This document shows positions 1 through 11,870 of a DNA stretch of 64,000 bases, piece by piece. The DNA comes from Elephas maximus indicus. Its lineage: Eukaryota; Chordata; Mammalia; Proboscidea; Elephantidae. Under the pieces are notes generated by a model. That model was not told where the DNA came from, searched no databases, and saw only the letters and a list, made by a program, of their open reading frames with translations. How positions within the stretch are numbered: position 1 is the first letter of the stretch; every line of letters starts with the position of its first letter. The position numbers and the translations under genes were made by a program. The stretch lies in the NCBI RefSeq assembly GCF_024166365.1, contig NC_064826.1:20112001-20176000 (forward strand), read 5' to 3'.

Positions 1-299
1 ACTATCGTCTTTGCCTTACAAAGCCCCAGTGGGACTCGGGAGGAACACGTAAAAAGGATTCTTCTGGTTTTGCCAGGGGAATGATCTCTACAATTTAAAT
101 TACAGTTTCTGTCATCTTAATCCTCTACCAGGTAAAAAGAAACACACTAATATCCTTCTAGTAACTTTGGCGTCCCCTCCCTTCTGTTCCTACCAACGCA
201 CACACGCAATTATACTCTCTCTCTCTCTAACAGCAAACGCTCTCAAAATAGCGCCACTGTACTCTTTCAATGTCATTTTTTAAAACCATTTCTTCAATT

Positions 300-740
300 G
301 ATACAGTGTAGTGTTAATAGTATGACCTCTGGAGTCAGGAAGACCTGAGTTTAAATTCCAGGGTGACCTCAGGAAAGTTATTTCGCCTCTCTAAATTAAT
401 CTTCACAACAACCCTATGAGGTAGGAACTGTTATTATCTTCCCCATTTTGATAGATGATGACACAGGGGCAGCAAATGTTTTAAATAACATGTTGCAGGT
501 TTCCTAAAAAGAACTCTGCCAAGCTGGGATTCAATCCCAGGGAGTTTGGCTCCAGAGCCTGCACTCTTAACCATGACCCTTAGGTCCTCCCTAAAGCCTC
601 AGCTTCCACATTTGTACAATGGCAATAATTGTAGTTTCTGCATCATAGGGATGTTGTGAGGATTAAATAGATGACGTGTGTGAAGAGCTTTGTTCACTAG
701 GTGTTATCATCTTTATAGAGTTCATCTGTTGATCCTCTAT
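300..740 (+). repeat. MIR element interrupted by a second MIR in opposite orientation
   Basis: 300-395 and about 585-740 read as sense MIR (ctctggagtcaggaagacct; gttgtgaggattaaat). About 396-580 reads as antisense MIR (caacaaccctatgaggtag; gattcaatcccag). This is one old SINE inserted in another. Confidence 0.7.
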
Positions 741-844
741 TATTTTGCCCAGCATATGTATGATACTCTGAGATATTACTAATCCCATTTTACAGATAAG
801 GAAATGGATGCTTAAGATCATCTGACAAATAAATAATACATAAA

Positions 845-1006
845 CCCCCAAAACCCACTGCCATCGAGTCGATTCCGACTCATAACAGCCCTAGAGGACA
901 GAGTAGAACTGCCCCATAGAGTTTCCAAGGGGCACCTGGTGGATTCGAACTGCCAACCTTTTGGTTAGCAGGCGTAGCACTTAACCACTACACCACCAGG
1001 GTTTCC
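845..1006 (-). mobile_element. AfroSINE
   Basis: Antisense copy: gagtcgattccgactcata tail on the left, ccaccagggtttcc head on the right. Full length for the short subtype. Confidence 0.88.
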
Positions 1007-1265
1007 AAATAATATCTAGCTGGATTTAAATGCAGGACTATCTGCCTAAATGCCTATTAACAGCTAAGTGGAGCAAACTCAGGACCATCCAACTTCCAAG
1101 GTACTGTTAATCACAAAGCTATATTATTACCAAACGAAAAGTTTATCCATTAACACGTTTTAAGCCTGTTACAGTAGTATAAATTATTAACAAGGAACAG
1201 GTGACACTAAGCCTGGCCTCCCAGACATTTCATAAAGTCAAAAGTTCAGAACTGGCTGCACTCAC

Positions 1266-1487
1266 GTGACATAGATGCCAGTTCTCGGGGCATATAGCCA
1301 TCTGTGCCCATCTGGTGCCACACTCCTGTAGCAAAATGGTACCTCCAAAGCTCCCTGAAGAGGGGATAGTCTTCATTGTCTGGCCCTCCAGATTCATCAT
1401 AATCTGGATTATAACCTCCAAACACATACAGATTGGTATTGTCTGCCACGCACCGATGTCCACTTCGTGCTGGTGGAGGTCTGTGGC
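1266..1487 (-). CDS. KLHDC10: KLHDC10 exon 3 (residues 86-160), first kelch repeats
   Basis: This exon carries the start of the kelch beta-propeller, the substrate-binding part of this CUL2 adaptor. The minus strand reads HRPPPARSGHRCVADNTNLY, then VFGGYNPDYDES, and continues through the kelch hallmarks: a diglycine (G109-G110), the Trp pair W133 and W142, and PRELASMS at the end. The acceptor is atcctag immediately right of 1487; the donor gtgagt follows at 1265. The exon is 222 bases, phase 1 to phase 1, and its last base C starts Leu160. The next exon (LVLHGN in the human protein) is not in the remaining 1265 bases, so the gene continues beyond the left edge. A longer open frame to 1230 is read-through into the intron. 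Confidence 0.96.
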
Positions 1488-2334
1488 CTAGGATAGAAGA
1501 GGACAGTTTTTCACAGGAGGTTCAACAGATTAAAAGCCCAAATGAAATTACGTACCAACTATTTTAGCTTTAAAAAGGGTCAGGGGAGATTTCTAACCTG
1601 GATGTACTTTTCATTTGCCTAGGTCATTTTATACATAACATTCACACACACTACTTAAAATTTTAAACAGCTAGTTTCCATTTCTATCTCATATGACAAC
1701 TTTCAGAATTTGATAATAGTAAAAAGATTTCCCCCAGGAAGGCAAGACAGCATTATGAATTCTCTTATAAGAAAATGGCTGACCACCTGGAATTTTCAAG
1801 AAAAGGAGGAGGAGGGGTTTAATAATCCAAATGCTAAAAGGAAAATTTTTCTCCTTTCCTTAGGGGAGAAAAAAACAAAGGCCAACTAAATTAAACTGTG
1901 AATATTAGAGAACTACATAAATATAATCACAAATGTGAATGAGTCATGTATAAATAAAAATACACACACATAAAACCTATGATTTTCTTCTATAATACAT
2001 AATTAAACACTTAAAAAGAAAACTAGCTTTCAAAGAGTTATATAGCAAAATTTAAAATATAAATACCATTTCCAAGATTATAGCAATTAACAAAGAATAT
2101 AATTATTTACCTCAAAGATCCTCTTTAATCCTATTAAGAGTTTTACTAAGAAAAACTATTTATACAGTGTACACTGGAAAGCTTTCTGAAGTTTAAATTA
2201 CATCAACCAATTCATTAAAAATAACTTCAAGTTTATTTTGGAGTTAAAAAGACCAAAACTTTATTTCTATTCTTCTTACAATTTTTCATACCAATCTACA
2301 CAAACCCTTGCGTAACTATAGAACCACAGACGTT

Positions 2335-2530
2335 TAAGTGCATAGTGGGCACAGTGAGAAGCTTCCATCGCTGTCACCCTGGAAACCGACCTACTGTCAA
2401 CGTTAGTCATGTTGCCAGCTGCCACGGAGGTAGCTCTGACTGATGACAGCTTGATACGTAACAGAATGAAATGCTGCCCTGTACTGCACCATCTCCAAGA
2501 TCTTTGATATGTTTGAGCCCGTTAGGCTCA
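2335..2530 (-). mobile_element. RTE-type LINE fragment (tentative)
   Basis: The part around 2460-2525 (ctgtactgcaccatctcc, gatatgtttgagcccgtt) resembles the antisense RTE 3' region seen at 5900-5980. The rest is unclear. Confidence 0.4.
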
Positions 2531-2637
2531 AATGTTGGCAATAGATATTATTATAATGATCACTAATATTTAGGACAGTATTGGACAGCTAAGAATCACC
2601 TGTTACACAGATAAACATTTATTACTAACCTATCATA

Positions 2638-2834
2638 GGCCATTGCTGTCCAGTCAATTCCGACTCGTAACAATCTATAGGACAGAGTAGAACTGTCCCA
2701 TAGGTTTCCGAGGCTGTAAATTTTTATGGAAGCAGACTGCCACATCTTTCTCCAATAGAGCAGCTGGTGAGTTTGAACCACTGATCTTTTGATTAGCAGC
2801 TGAGTGCTTTAACTACTGCACCACCAGGGCTCCT
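2638..2834 (-). mobile_element. AfroSINE, long subtype
   Basis: Antisense copy with the extra internal block (agcagactgccacatctttctc) found in the longer subtype; ends ccaccagggctcct. Confidence 0.85.
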
Positions 2835-2857
2835 TGACCCATCATAGGCTTTATATA

Positions 2858-2902
2858 TAGAGAGAGAGAGAGTGTGTGTGTGTGCGTGTGCGCGCACGCG
2901 TG
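2858..2902 (+). repeat. Simple repeat (GA)n(GT)n(GC)n
   Basis: A GA run, a GT run and then gcgtgtgcgcgcacgcgtg make a tract of alternating purine and pyrimidine from about 2872. Confidence 0.9.
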
Positions 2903-3231
2903 CTGGTGAGTCAATTCCAACTCAAAGGGACCCTACAGGACAGAACTGAACTGCCCCATGGGGTCTCCTAGGCTGTAAATGTTAAGAGCTCAGGTTGCTA
3001 ATTAAAAGGTCAGCAGTTCGAATCCACTAGCTGCTCCTCGAAAACCCCATGGTGCAGTTCTATTCTGTCCTATAGGGTCACTGAGTCAGAATCGACTCCA
3101 CAGCACACAAAAACGGTCTTTATGGGAGTTATCAATGGGACTTGCCTCCAGCAGAGCAGCTGGTGGGTCTGAATCACTGACCTTTCAGGTAGCAACCAAG
3201 CATTTTAACATATCACCACCAGCGCTCCTTA
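2901..3231 (-). mobile_element. AfroSINE (antisense) split by a sense AfroSINE
   Basis: 2901-2981 and about 3112-3231 are halves of an antisense long-subtype copy. About 2982-3111 is a 5'-truncated sense copy (gttaagagctcagg ... gaatcgactccacagcac). Confidence 0.75.
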
Positions 3232-3789
3232 ATTTTTTAGATCAAAATCTCACTTTCTAGGGTATGCTTTACTCAAGAACTAAAGGGAAATTTTGCATTA
3301 GGTCTACAGCAATTAAAAAAAAAAAGTAACAGTGAGTCACTCAAATCTAGTCCGTAAGAAGCAGGGAGCCCTCAGCCCAGCATTTCAGATCCTTTCACAC
3401 ACTAGCCTCACGCCACCTGGCTCGCCTTCCCACCTGCCTGCTCAAGCTGGTCGCTAGCCTGGAAAGCCCAGGAGCCTTCCCTTCTACCTTGGCCTCGTGT
3501 CTATCTACCCTCATCCCTGGGTGTCGAAGTGCCAAGTCTAGCCCCTGAAGCTCTTTCTCTTCAACAAAACCTTAAGGCCCTTACAGTTCAGTACCATATC
3601 ACTCCAGTGTTAGGGTATACATGTACAATTAATGAGATTGTTACACCATCCACATAAACACATGCATAAATACAATACTTGGCAAACTATAATCAGAAAA
3701 TTTACTAAGAGCTTTGAGTTACCTTAAATGAAGAATTCAATCTCTCTTCTCTTTCTAGGGATCTTGAAACACAAAAAGTGTGGTGTGAA

Positions 3790-3945
3790 AGGAAAGCAAG
3801 AGCTCCTTTAAATACCTAGGTTTGAATCCAGGTTCTTTCTAACTGCTGGGGTTTGAGCAAATTACTGACCCTCCCTGAGCCTCAGCTTCCTCACATGTAT
3901 ATGGGGATATTATTACCATACCTCAGATTTATTACACTTATTAGG
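3790..3945 (+). repeat. MIR
   Basis: Sense MIR: gtttgaatccaggttctt, ctgagcctcagcttcctcac, then a decayed 3' part. Confidence 0.65.
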
Positions 3946-4728
3946 TTAAAATGTCTGTTGGTTTATATATGTCTATTGGATTTTTGGTTATAACATATTG
4001 CCTATATTTGTCTATTAGTTCATATATGTGTATCTTTCCAGGAGGCTGTGAGGGAAAAGGAATGTATCTGAACTCATCTTTCTGTCACCGAGCCAAAGGT
4101 TGGGCCTGACACACAGGAGACACTCAACAAAGTTGGGCATCAATTAATGTGGCATTTAATTTTTCTCTACTCATTTCATCAATGTTTGTTTCTCTTCTCC
4201 AAATAGACCAGTTCCTCAAGGGCAAAAGGTCATGTATAACAGCTATCCTGTATCACCCACAGCACTTACTGCCATTGGAGATATAGAACAGCTACTAAAA
4301 CTTTCACTGATTTTAACTTCAGATCAAAGTAAACAGTGACATGGATAATCAAAACAGTGTCGAACTTTAAGTGGACTCTGACATTATTATGTTTAGAGAT
4401 ATAGGATTTAGGGGGCAGGTGTTGGGTTATCTTCTCCCCAAAACACAAATACTTGCTAAGATAAACAGAAGGGAACTCTAAGAATCTCTATAGTATCATT
4501 AGCTTTACTACCTGGAGCTGATGAATAACTTTTAAAACTGGTTTTGGGCCAACATGAAGAGAAATACAACAAATTCTAAGAGTTTTCTCAAAATGGTTAT
4601 ACAGCAGAGCAAGGAGTCCATTATAAGTCTATTGACTACTATGTTTTTGAATAAATGTAACTCACTTCCATGGATGACACTTTGAGTCGTAAGTAAAAGG
4701 AGAGTTTTATATTTATTCAACTCATTCA

Positions 4729-4730
<2 letters not shown>

Positions 4731-4763
<33 letters not shown>

Positions 4764-4764
4764 T
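4731..4764 (+). repeat. A-run followed by (AT)n microsatellite
   Basis: About ten A residues followed by about eleven AT units; next to it at 4767-4862 is an L2-like piece (ccaggcactgtgctaggtgc). Confidence 0.85.
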
Positions 4765-4972
4765 GTATAATTGGACTCCTGCTAGGGGACCAGGCACTGT
4801 GCTAGGTGCTGGGGATACAATAAGACAATGGCTCTCTCTCTTCTCTGGAGTTTACAGTCTAGCCTTGCACTGCCCCAAACAGCAGCCACTAGCCAGGTAT
4901 TACCACTAAGCACGTGAAATGTGGCTGATCTAAACTGAGATAAGCTTTAAATGTTAAAAAAAAAAAAAAAAG

Positions 4973-5191
4973 GAACCCATTGCCATCAAGTCGATTCCAA
5001 CTCACAGAGACCTTATAAACCCCACCACCAGAGACCCTATAGGAGAGAGAATTGCCCCACAGGGTTTCCAAGGCTGTAATCTTTATGGAAACAGACTGCT
5101 ACATCTTCCTCCCATGGAGTGGCTCGGGGTTTGATCTGCTGACCTTCTGGTTGGCAGCCGAGTGCTTAACCACTGTGCCACCAGGGCTCCT
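4973..5191 (-). mobile_element. AfroSINE, long subtype
   Basis: Antisense copy from ccattgccatcaagtcgatt to ccaccagggctcct, preceded by a 17-base A run. Confidence 0.85.
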
Positions 5192-5662
5192 AAACATAAA
5201 TACCTGCTGGATTTCAAAGGCTTAGTATGAAGAGAAAAACACATTTTATATTATATATTTTTTATATCCTGGGCTAAACAAAAATGTTACTTAAATTAAT
5301 GCCACCTTTTTTTTGTTTTTACTTTTTTTTTTAATGTGGCTACTAGAAAATCTAAAATTTTGTGGCTCACATACTATCTCTAATGGACAGTGCTGGTCTA
5401 GTCCAATTGCTGGCTTCTGTTATTTCCTGATCTACGCAATTAAACTGCTGGGTAAAAAGCATCTGATCGATGTTCAGTAAACATCTGTCAAGGAGTCTTA
5501 TAGCTGGAAGTGAAGAGGTAACTCCTCTTTCTTCCTAGTCAGTAATTACAGATTTATTTGGACATACGTATACATCTCAATATTTAGAGCCCAAGAGTGA
5601 CTAACTAGAAAGCCATTTTATTTTGAACACATCATGGGAATTTTTTAGGGTTAATGTCACGG

Positions 5663-5825
5663 TGGAAACCCTGGTGGCACAGTGGTTAAGAGCTATGGCT
5701 GCTAACCAAGACTGGCAGTTCAAATCCACCAGGCGCTCCTTGGAAACCCTATGGGGACAGTTCTAGTCTCTCCTATAGGGTTGGTATGAGAATCGACTTG
5801 ACGGCAACAGGTTTGGTTTTTGGTT
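5663..5825 (+). mobile_element. AfroSINE
   Basis: Sense copy from ggaaaccctggtggcacag to cggcaacaggtttggttt. Confidence 0.88.
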
Positions 5826-5859
5826 TAATGTCATGGTTGTTTATGTCATGCTTTTAACA

Positions 5860-6600
5860 GGGTTAATGTCTAGTAGCTTCTGACTCGTAGCTACCCTGTT
5901 TACAACAGAACAAAACACGGCCCAGTCCTGTGCCATCCTCACAATCATTGCTATGTTTGAGCCCATTGTTGCAGCCTCTGTGTCAATCCATCTCGTTGAG
6001 GGTCTTCCTCCTTTTCACTGACCCTCTACTATACCAAGCATGTCCTTCTCCAGGAACTGATCCTTCCTGATAACACGTCCAAAGTATGTGAGACAAAGTC
6101 TTGCCATTCTCACTTCTAAGGAGCATTCTGGCTGTACCTCTTCCAAGACAGACCTATTTGTTCTTCTGGCAGTCCATGGTATAAAAAAATATATCATTTG
6201 ATTTCTTGATTGCTGCTTCCAGGAGCGTTGATTATAGACCCAAGTAAAATGAAATCCATGACAACTTCAATATTTTGTGATGTTGCTTACTGGTCCAATT
6301 GTGAAGATTTTTATTTTATGTTGAGGTGCAATCCATACTGAAGGCTGTAGTCTTTGATCTTCATCAGTAAGCACGTCAAGTTCTCTTAACTTTCAGCAAG
6401 TAAGGTTGTGTCATCTGTACATCGTAGGTTGCTAATGAGTCTTCCTCAGATCCTGATGCCCCATTCTTCATACAGTCCACCTTCTCGGATTATTTGCTCA
6501 GCATACAGACTGAATAAGTATGGTGAAATGATACACCTCTGAGGCAAACCTTTCCTGGTTTTAAGCCACAATGTCATGAAGACTCTGTATTAATTTTCCC
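5860..6600 (-). mobile_element. RTE/BovB-type LINE, reverse transcriptase C-terminal part, decayed
   Basis: On the minus strand, the frame over 6197-6015 reads PWTARRTNRSVLEE and then a CSLE motif, which I recognise from RTE/BovB LINE proteins (PWTARRSNQS type). Further upstream in that strand (about 6560-6470) a GVSFHHTYSVCMLSK-like stretch matches the region after the polymerase motifs. Stops and frame changes show that it is dead. Its 3' end (left, about 5865-5900) resembles the AfroSINE tail. Confidence 0.8.
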
Positions 6601-6989
6601 TATGTGGGATACAGCATAGGTTCATCATCCTCGGTAAAAATCAAAGTGGGCTTTAGAGTCTATAGTAGCTCTCTGAATCCTCCCCCAAATTCTCCATGTG
6701 CAAACCCCACTTTCTGAAAATTACCTGCTACTAATAAAATCACCCATGTTGTTGTCGTCATGTGCTGTCAAGTCAAAAGTAGTCAAAAATTAAAACTGAA
6801 CCTGTACACAGAGGTAAATTATTACTTATTATTCAGAAGGGAACATCCAGCTATGGGACTGTGTACCTGTGATGTCTGAGCCACCTTGTCATTAAGTCAC
6901 AAGGCTTGCTCTTTGCCCCAGGGAGTAAGCAGGGAAATGGGTCTTAGTTTCTAGCCCAAAGGCAGAAAGAAACTAGCTGAGAAAAAGCG

Positions 6990-7640
6990 ACAGATGATTA
7001 GGTTGTTGCCAATTTTTTCACTTTTACAAAAAATATTGCAATAAAGCTTCCTCTATATATATACGTATGCAAATGTCTGAATATTTCTGAAAGTAGAATT
7101 TCTAGATCAAACAAATATGCATTTAAAATTGTTATAGAGACAATATTGCTATAGTCATATTGATCTCCAAAAAGACTGGACCAATTTACATTCCCAGCAG
7201 TGGTGTATGAAATGTCTATTTCTTCCTGTTCTTTTCAGTCTTTTTAATTTGTGTCAATCTGATGGGTACAAATTGGTGTCAGGTTGATCTGCACTTCTTT
7301 GATTTTACTAGCTCACATGTTTATCGACCTATTTGTATTTCTTCTTTTGGGAATGGCCTGATTATATCATTCGCCCATTGTTCTATTTGGCTGGTTGCCT
7401 TCACACAGATTTGTAGAAGTTATTCATCCCATTTTTCTTCCAGCCTGCTACTTATTTTTGTTTATGGAATCTTTTAACATAGAAGTTTTTGTGCAATTGG
7501 GTCACTTAATCTTTTATGACTCCTTTGCTTTATATCTCATTTAGGATAGCCTTCTCTACTGCATCAAGAATATACTCATTTATTTACAATAATTTTATAG
7601 TTTTTAATTTTATATTCAGAACTTGAATACACAATAAATT
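6990..7640 (-). mobile_element. L1 fragment, antisense
   Basis: Antisense L1 ORF2 end and 3' region: ggaccaatttacattcccagc and gggaatggcctgattatatc are typical of old L1 copies. Confidence 0.75.
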
Positions 7641-8354
7641 ATTTTTGTGTACTGTATGAAAGGGGGCTCTAGCTGTTCCCAAAAATGGATGGGCAATTGT
7701 CCTCACATTATTTACAGAAAAGCCATTCCTTCTACACTGATTTGAAATGCCACCTTTATCATATACTAAATTGACAAGTTCTGGAGCAATCAGGAAAATC
7801 CCAATAGTCAGGTCTAATCACCACGGACACAAAATCTATTGCTCTTTAAGAATGCATAAAATCAATACAAAGCAAAATCACGGAATCTTAAAGCTGAGGC
7901 CTGCAAATAAAGCAGCATGTAACATTTACTCTTTAATGAGGCCATTACTTACAAGATGCAGACAACCTCAGATGTGCTAGCGAACATTTTGCCGTAAGGT
8001 CATTTAAAAAAAAAAAATCCTTTACCACTAGAAGTATTAACAAGTTGTAAATATCAAATGGCCTAAAGGATAAATCCAGTTTAATTTAGCTGGCAACTTC
8101 TTTCCAAATATAAAGTCTATCAATACTGCTACCTGAGAAGACAGGTCTTCTGTTGTGCACCTGGGTGCCTGGGCAGGAAAGCCAAGGAAAAATGACCCAG
8201 ACGACTATCGCCTCTGCCCAGCAGGCAGAACTTTTTTTTTTTTTTTTAACTGCTCCCACAGTCTAAGCTGCTCAGGCAAAAGCAGTTCATTCACACCAAC
8301 ACACAGTATCACTTCTTGATTATGTGAGCGTCTCCTACTGCATAGACTCAATAA

Positions 8355-8540
8355 CCCGTTTGAGATATTGACTCTGAGCGACCCCATGTGACAGAACTGC
8401 CCCATAGGGTTTTCTTGGGTATAGTCTTTATGAAAGGAGATGTCCATGTCTTTCTCCCATGGAGCCACTGTGGTGGGTTGGAATCACCAACCTTCCAGTT
8501 AGCAACTGAGTGCTTAACTGTTTGTGCCACCAGGGCTCTC
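8355..8540 (-). mobile_element. AfroSINE, long subtype, diverged
   Basis: Antisense copy; gaccccatgtgacagaactg to ccaccagggctctc. Confidence 0.8.
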
Positions 8541-8689
8541 TCCGTAGAAGATGTACATGCAGCAATCTGACTTCCGAGGGCAGAGTAACCGTAGTGTCTA
8601 GGGTAACGGCAATGAAAGAAACTTGACTGACTCTAGTGTTACCATGAGTTTATTCCAAGTACTGAGCAAAACATATTTGAGAGCCTTCA

Positions 8690-8940
8690 AACTCTACCTA
8701 GGGATGTGTCCTCACTAAAATATTACACATATGCATGGGCTTCTGGGCTCTATTTAGTCCTCACGGTCTATTTATCTATTCCCACATCGTTATCACATGT
8801 TTTAATTATTATAGCTTTGAAATATCTTTCAATATTTAGTAGGGCAAATTCCTCCTTTGTGTTATGTTCTTTTTCAAAAAGCTCTTAGCCATTCTTCTTT
8901 ATTTACTCTTGTGATGAATTTTACATTCAGTTTGTTAAAT
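8690..8940 (-). mobile_element. L1 fragment, antisense
   Basis: Antisense ORF2 material (gctttgaaatatctttcaat; gtagggcaaattcctcc). Confidence 0.6.
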
Positions 8941-8944
8941 CTAT

Positions 8945-9830
8945 TTTAAAAAATAGGGGGCAGATACCATCTTATTCAAATGATCGAAGTTACATCACCA
9001 ATAATGGCATTAATCATATATGCCTCCTGATATGATACAAGAAGAACACATTACTTCATTGGTATTCCTGCCAAAAATGCATCACCTGAATGTAATCACG
9101 AGGAAACATGAGCCAAACCCAAACTAAGGGACGTTACATTGGGTACACTATATCTAGTCTTACTGTAAAAAAAGACAAAAACAGGCTGAGAAGCTGTTCA
9201 AAACTGAAGGAAGCTAATGATACGTGACAACTGAAAGCAACACATGATAATGGATTTTCTTTTGCTATGAAGGCAGTTTGAATCCACCAGGCGCTCCTTG
9301 GAAACCATATAGGGCAGTTCTACTCTGTCCTACAGGGTTGCTATGAGTCGAAATCGACTCGACGGCAACGGGTCAGGGTATGAAGGACATTGTTGGCAAA
9401 ATCCAAAATAAGGCCTGTAAATTAGATACTAGTGTTAATTTTATCCATTATTTATAGTGTTAATAGTGTTACTTTCCTGATTTTGATACTTGTTCTACAG
9501 TTACGTAAGAGAATGTCCCTGTTTTTCAGAAGTATACGCTGAAGTATTCAGGCGTAAAGGGGCAACACGTCCACAACTTATTCTCACATGATTCAAAAAG
9601 AAAACCAATATATATATGTACATACGTTTTTATTTATAGGAAGAGGGAAAAGCAGAAAGGAGAGAAGAGTGAAAAAAGTGAGAAACGAAGGGGAAGGATA
9701 AAGCAAATGTGATAAAATGTTAACATCTGGGGAATCTGAGTTAAAGCTACAGGAGAATGTTTGAATATTCTTGCAACTTTTCTGTAGTTCTGAAATTATG
9801 TCAAAATGAAAGTTAAATTTTAAGAAAGTC
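8945..9830 (+). mobile_element. L1 3' untranslated region, split by an AfroSINE
   Basis: Resembles the segment at 36390-36960: atgcctcctgatatgatac, ggtattcctgccaaaaat, and the ending gcaacttttctgtagttctg with an A-rich end. An AfroSINE sits at 9271-9376. Confidence 0.7.
9271..9376 (+). mobile_element. AfroSINE, 5'-truncated
   Basis: Starts at the B-box region (ggcagtttgaatccacc) and ends at gacggcaacgggt. Confidence 0.82.
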
Positions 9831-9849
9831 CCTTAGGGGTTTTATTTGA

Positions 9850-10700
9850 GGTTACTTGGAAGAAATCAATATTATTACAACATTGAGCCTACCCGGGAAC
9901 ATAATCTGTAGCCATTTATTCTGGTCTTCTTTGATAAGCTTCAATATAGTTTCACTGTTTTTTTTCTTTTTATTATTTTATAATTTTCAATGCAAATGTG
10001 AACACATCATTTCTTTTATTTTCTAATTGATTACTGTTAATATATATACCTGTTGCCATCGAATTGATTTCGACTCATAGTGATCCTACAGGACAGAGCA
10101 GAACTGCCCATTAGGGTTTCCAAGGTGCGGCTGGTGGATTCTAACTGCCCACCTTTTGTTTAGCAGCTCTTAACTACTGTGCCGCTAGGGCTCCATTAAC
10201 ATATAGGAAAGTGATTTATCTTTGCAAGTTTAAATTTTATCCAATCAACTTACTGAACACTAATATTAGTTATCATTAGGCAATTATCTTGAATTTTATA
10301 AGTAGACAATCCTATCATCTGCTATTAACGACCACTTTCAGCTCTTTCTTCCAATATATTCTTTTTTTTTTTTTTCCTGATCTATTGCATTGTCTGGGAT
10401 CTCCAGAACAAGGGTGAATAATAATAGAGGTCACAGTGGGCATCTTCATCTTGTTCTTGACTTCAATGAGGACACTGCTCATGTTTCACCATTATATACA
10501 ATGTTTGTTATTATTTCTTGTAGATAGTTACTAAAATTAATTTGCTTTTATTACTGGATGTCTATTATTTTTTTTTCCTTACCAGAAATAGGTATAAAAC
10601 CCAGAATTTTTTAAAAACAAAATTTGTGTTGAAATACACAGAAAAGTACATACATCATAAGAATTGAGCTTGATAAATTTTAATAAGAACAATGGGAATC
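9850..10700 (-). mobile_element. L1 fragment, antisense, with an AfroSINE inside
   Basis: Antisense L1 ORF2 (tgtctgggatctccagaac, catcttcatcttgttcttga) with the AfroSINE at 10049-10194. Confidence 0.65.
10049..10194 (-). mobile_element. AfroSINE
   Basis: Antisense short-subtype copy: cctgttgccatcgaattgat to gctagggctcc. Confidence 0.82.
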
Positions 10701-10704
10701 AAAT

Positions 10705-10899
10705 TTTTACATTTTTAAAAATTTTATTGTGTTTCTGGTGAAAGTGTACAGCGCAAATTAGTTTATCATTGAAAAACTTATACACAAATGGTTTTGTGAC
10801 ATTGGTTGCAATCCCCACGATGTGTCAGCACTCTCCCCCTTTCCCTTTACACCCCAAGCTCCTCATGTCCATTCCTTCAGGTTTCCTGTCCCCTCCTGA
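10705..10899 (-). mobile_element. Afrotherian retrotransposon family B, short copy
   Basis: Shares attttattgtgtt...ggtgaaagtgtacag and gacattggttgcaatcccc with the longer copy at 61083. It is flanked by a 9-base direct repeat, gaatcaaat (10696-10704 and 10900-10908), which fits a target-site duplication. I do not know the family name. Confidence 0.6.
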
Positions 10900-10943
10900 G
10901 AATCAAATCTTATTAAATTTATTTTTGTTATCTATCACACTTG

Positions 10944-11138
10944 ATCCCTGGGGGCACAGTGGTTAAGCGCTCAGCTGGTAACAGAAAGGTCAGCAGTTCA
11001 AACCTACCAGTCACTCTGCAGGAGAAATACGCTTGGCAGTCTGCTTCATTAAAGATTTACAGCCTTGGAAAGCCTATGGGGGAGGTTCTACTCTGTCCTA
11101 CAGGGTTGCTATGAGTCGGAATCGAAGTAGGTTTTGGT
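10944..11138 (+). mobile_element. AfroSINE, long subtype
   Basis: Sense copy from ccctgggggcacagtggtta to gagtcggaatcga, with the internal gcagtctgcttcattaaag block. Confidence 0.85.
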
Positions 11139-11715
11139 GAGAATCACACTTCTTCCTATTATATTATTTACTATTAAGGTAGTAAAATACACTCCACAGA
11201 AAAACCCTACTTGATCCTGATTTCATTTAAATTTATCTCTGCCACCTTATAAATTCCTTACTTACCGTTCTTTCTGATTGTTTTTTTTCCACTTTTTAGA
11301 TTTTGCTAAAATATCAAGTTTTCTTTTTTCCTAGGAAGAGCTACATCCTCTTACCCCTAATATTTTAACAAACATACCTAAACTTTTATTTTTCTGACAA
11401 TATTAAGAAGAACAAGTCAAGTCTGAAAGTAAGCTTAGCTATTACTGGGTTTTTTTGTCTTATATTACTGGGGGTTACCCTGACTGAAGATGTGAAGCAG
11501 AACCTCGGTTTTTTTTAACTCCTTTTATTGTGAAATATTAAGACACACATAGGAACATATATAAATATAAATGAATAGTTTGACAAATTATTACAAAGGG
11601 ACCATCATCCATCCAGGTCAAGAAACAGAATATTGTCAGCACCCAGCAGCCCCCTTAATTAACTATTTCTGATTACAACCTCCTCCAACCCACCTCCTTC
11701 CCTTCTACCAACAGA

Positions 11716-11870
11716 AACCTATTACTGTCCTGGAGTGGATTCTAACTCATAGCAACCCTGCAGGACAGAGTAGAACTACCCCACAGGGTTTCCAAGGAGT
11801 GGCTGGTAAATTTTAACTGCCGACCTTTTGGTTAGCAGCCATGGCTCTCAACCACTGTACCCCCAGGGCC
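11716..11870 (-). mobile_element. AfroSINE
   Basis: Antisense copy, cctattactgtcctggagtg to acccccagggcc. Confidence 0.82.

Larger units (their letters stand above)
1..1265 (-). other. KLHDC10 intron 3, left part missing
   Basis: Holds a nested pair of MIR elements at about 300-740 and an AfroSINE at 845-1006. I see no exon here. Confidence 0.8.
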
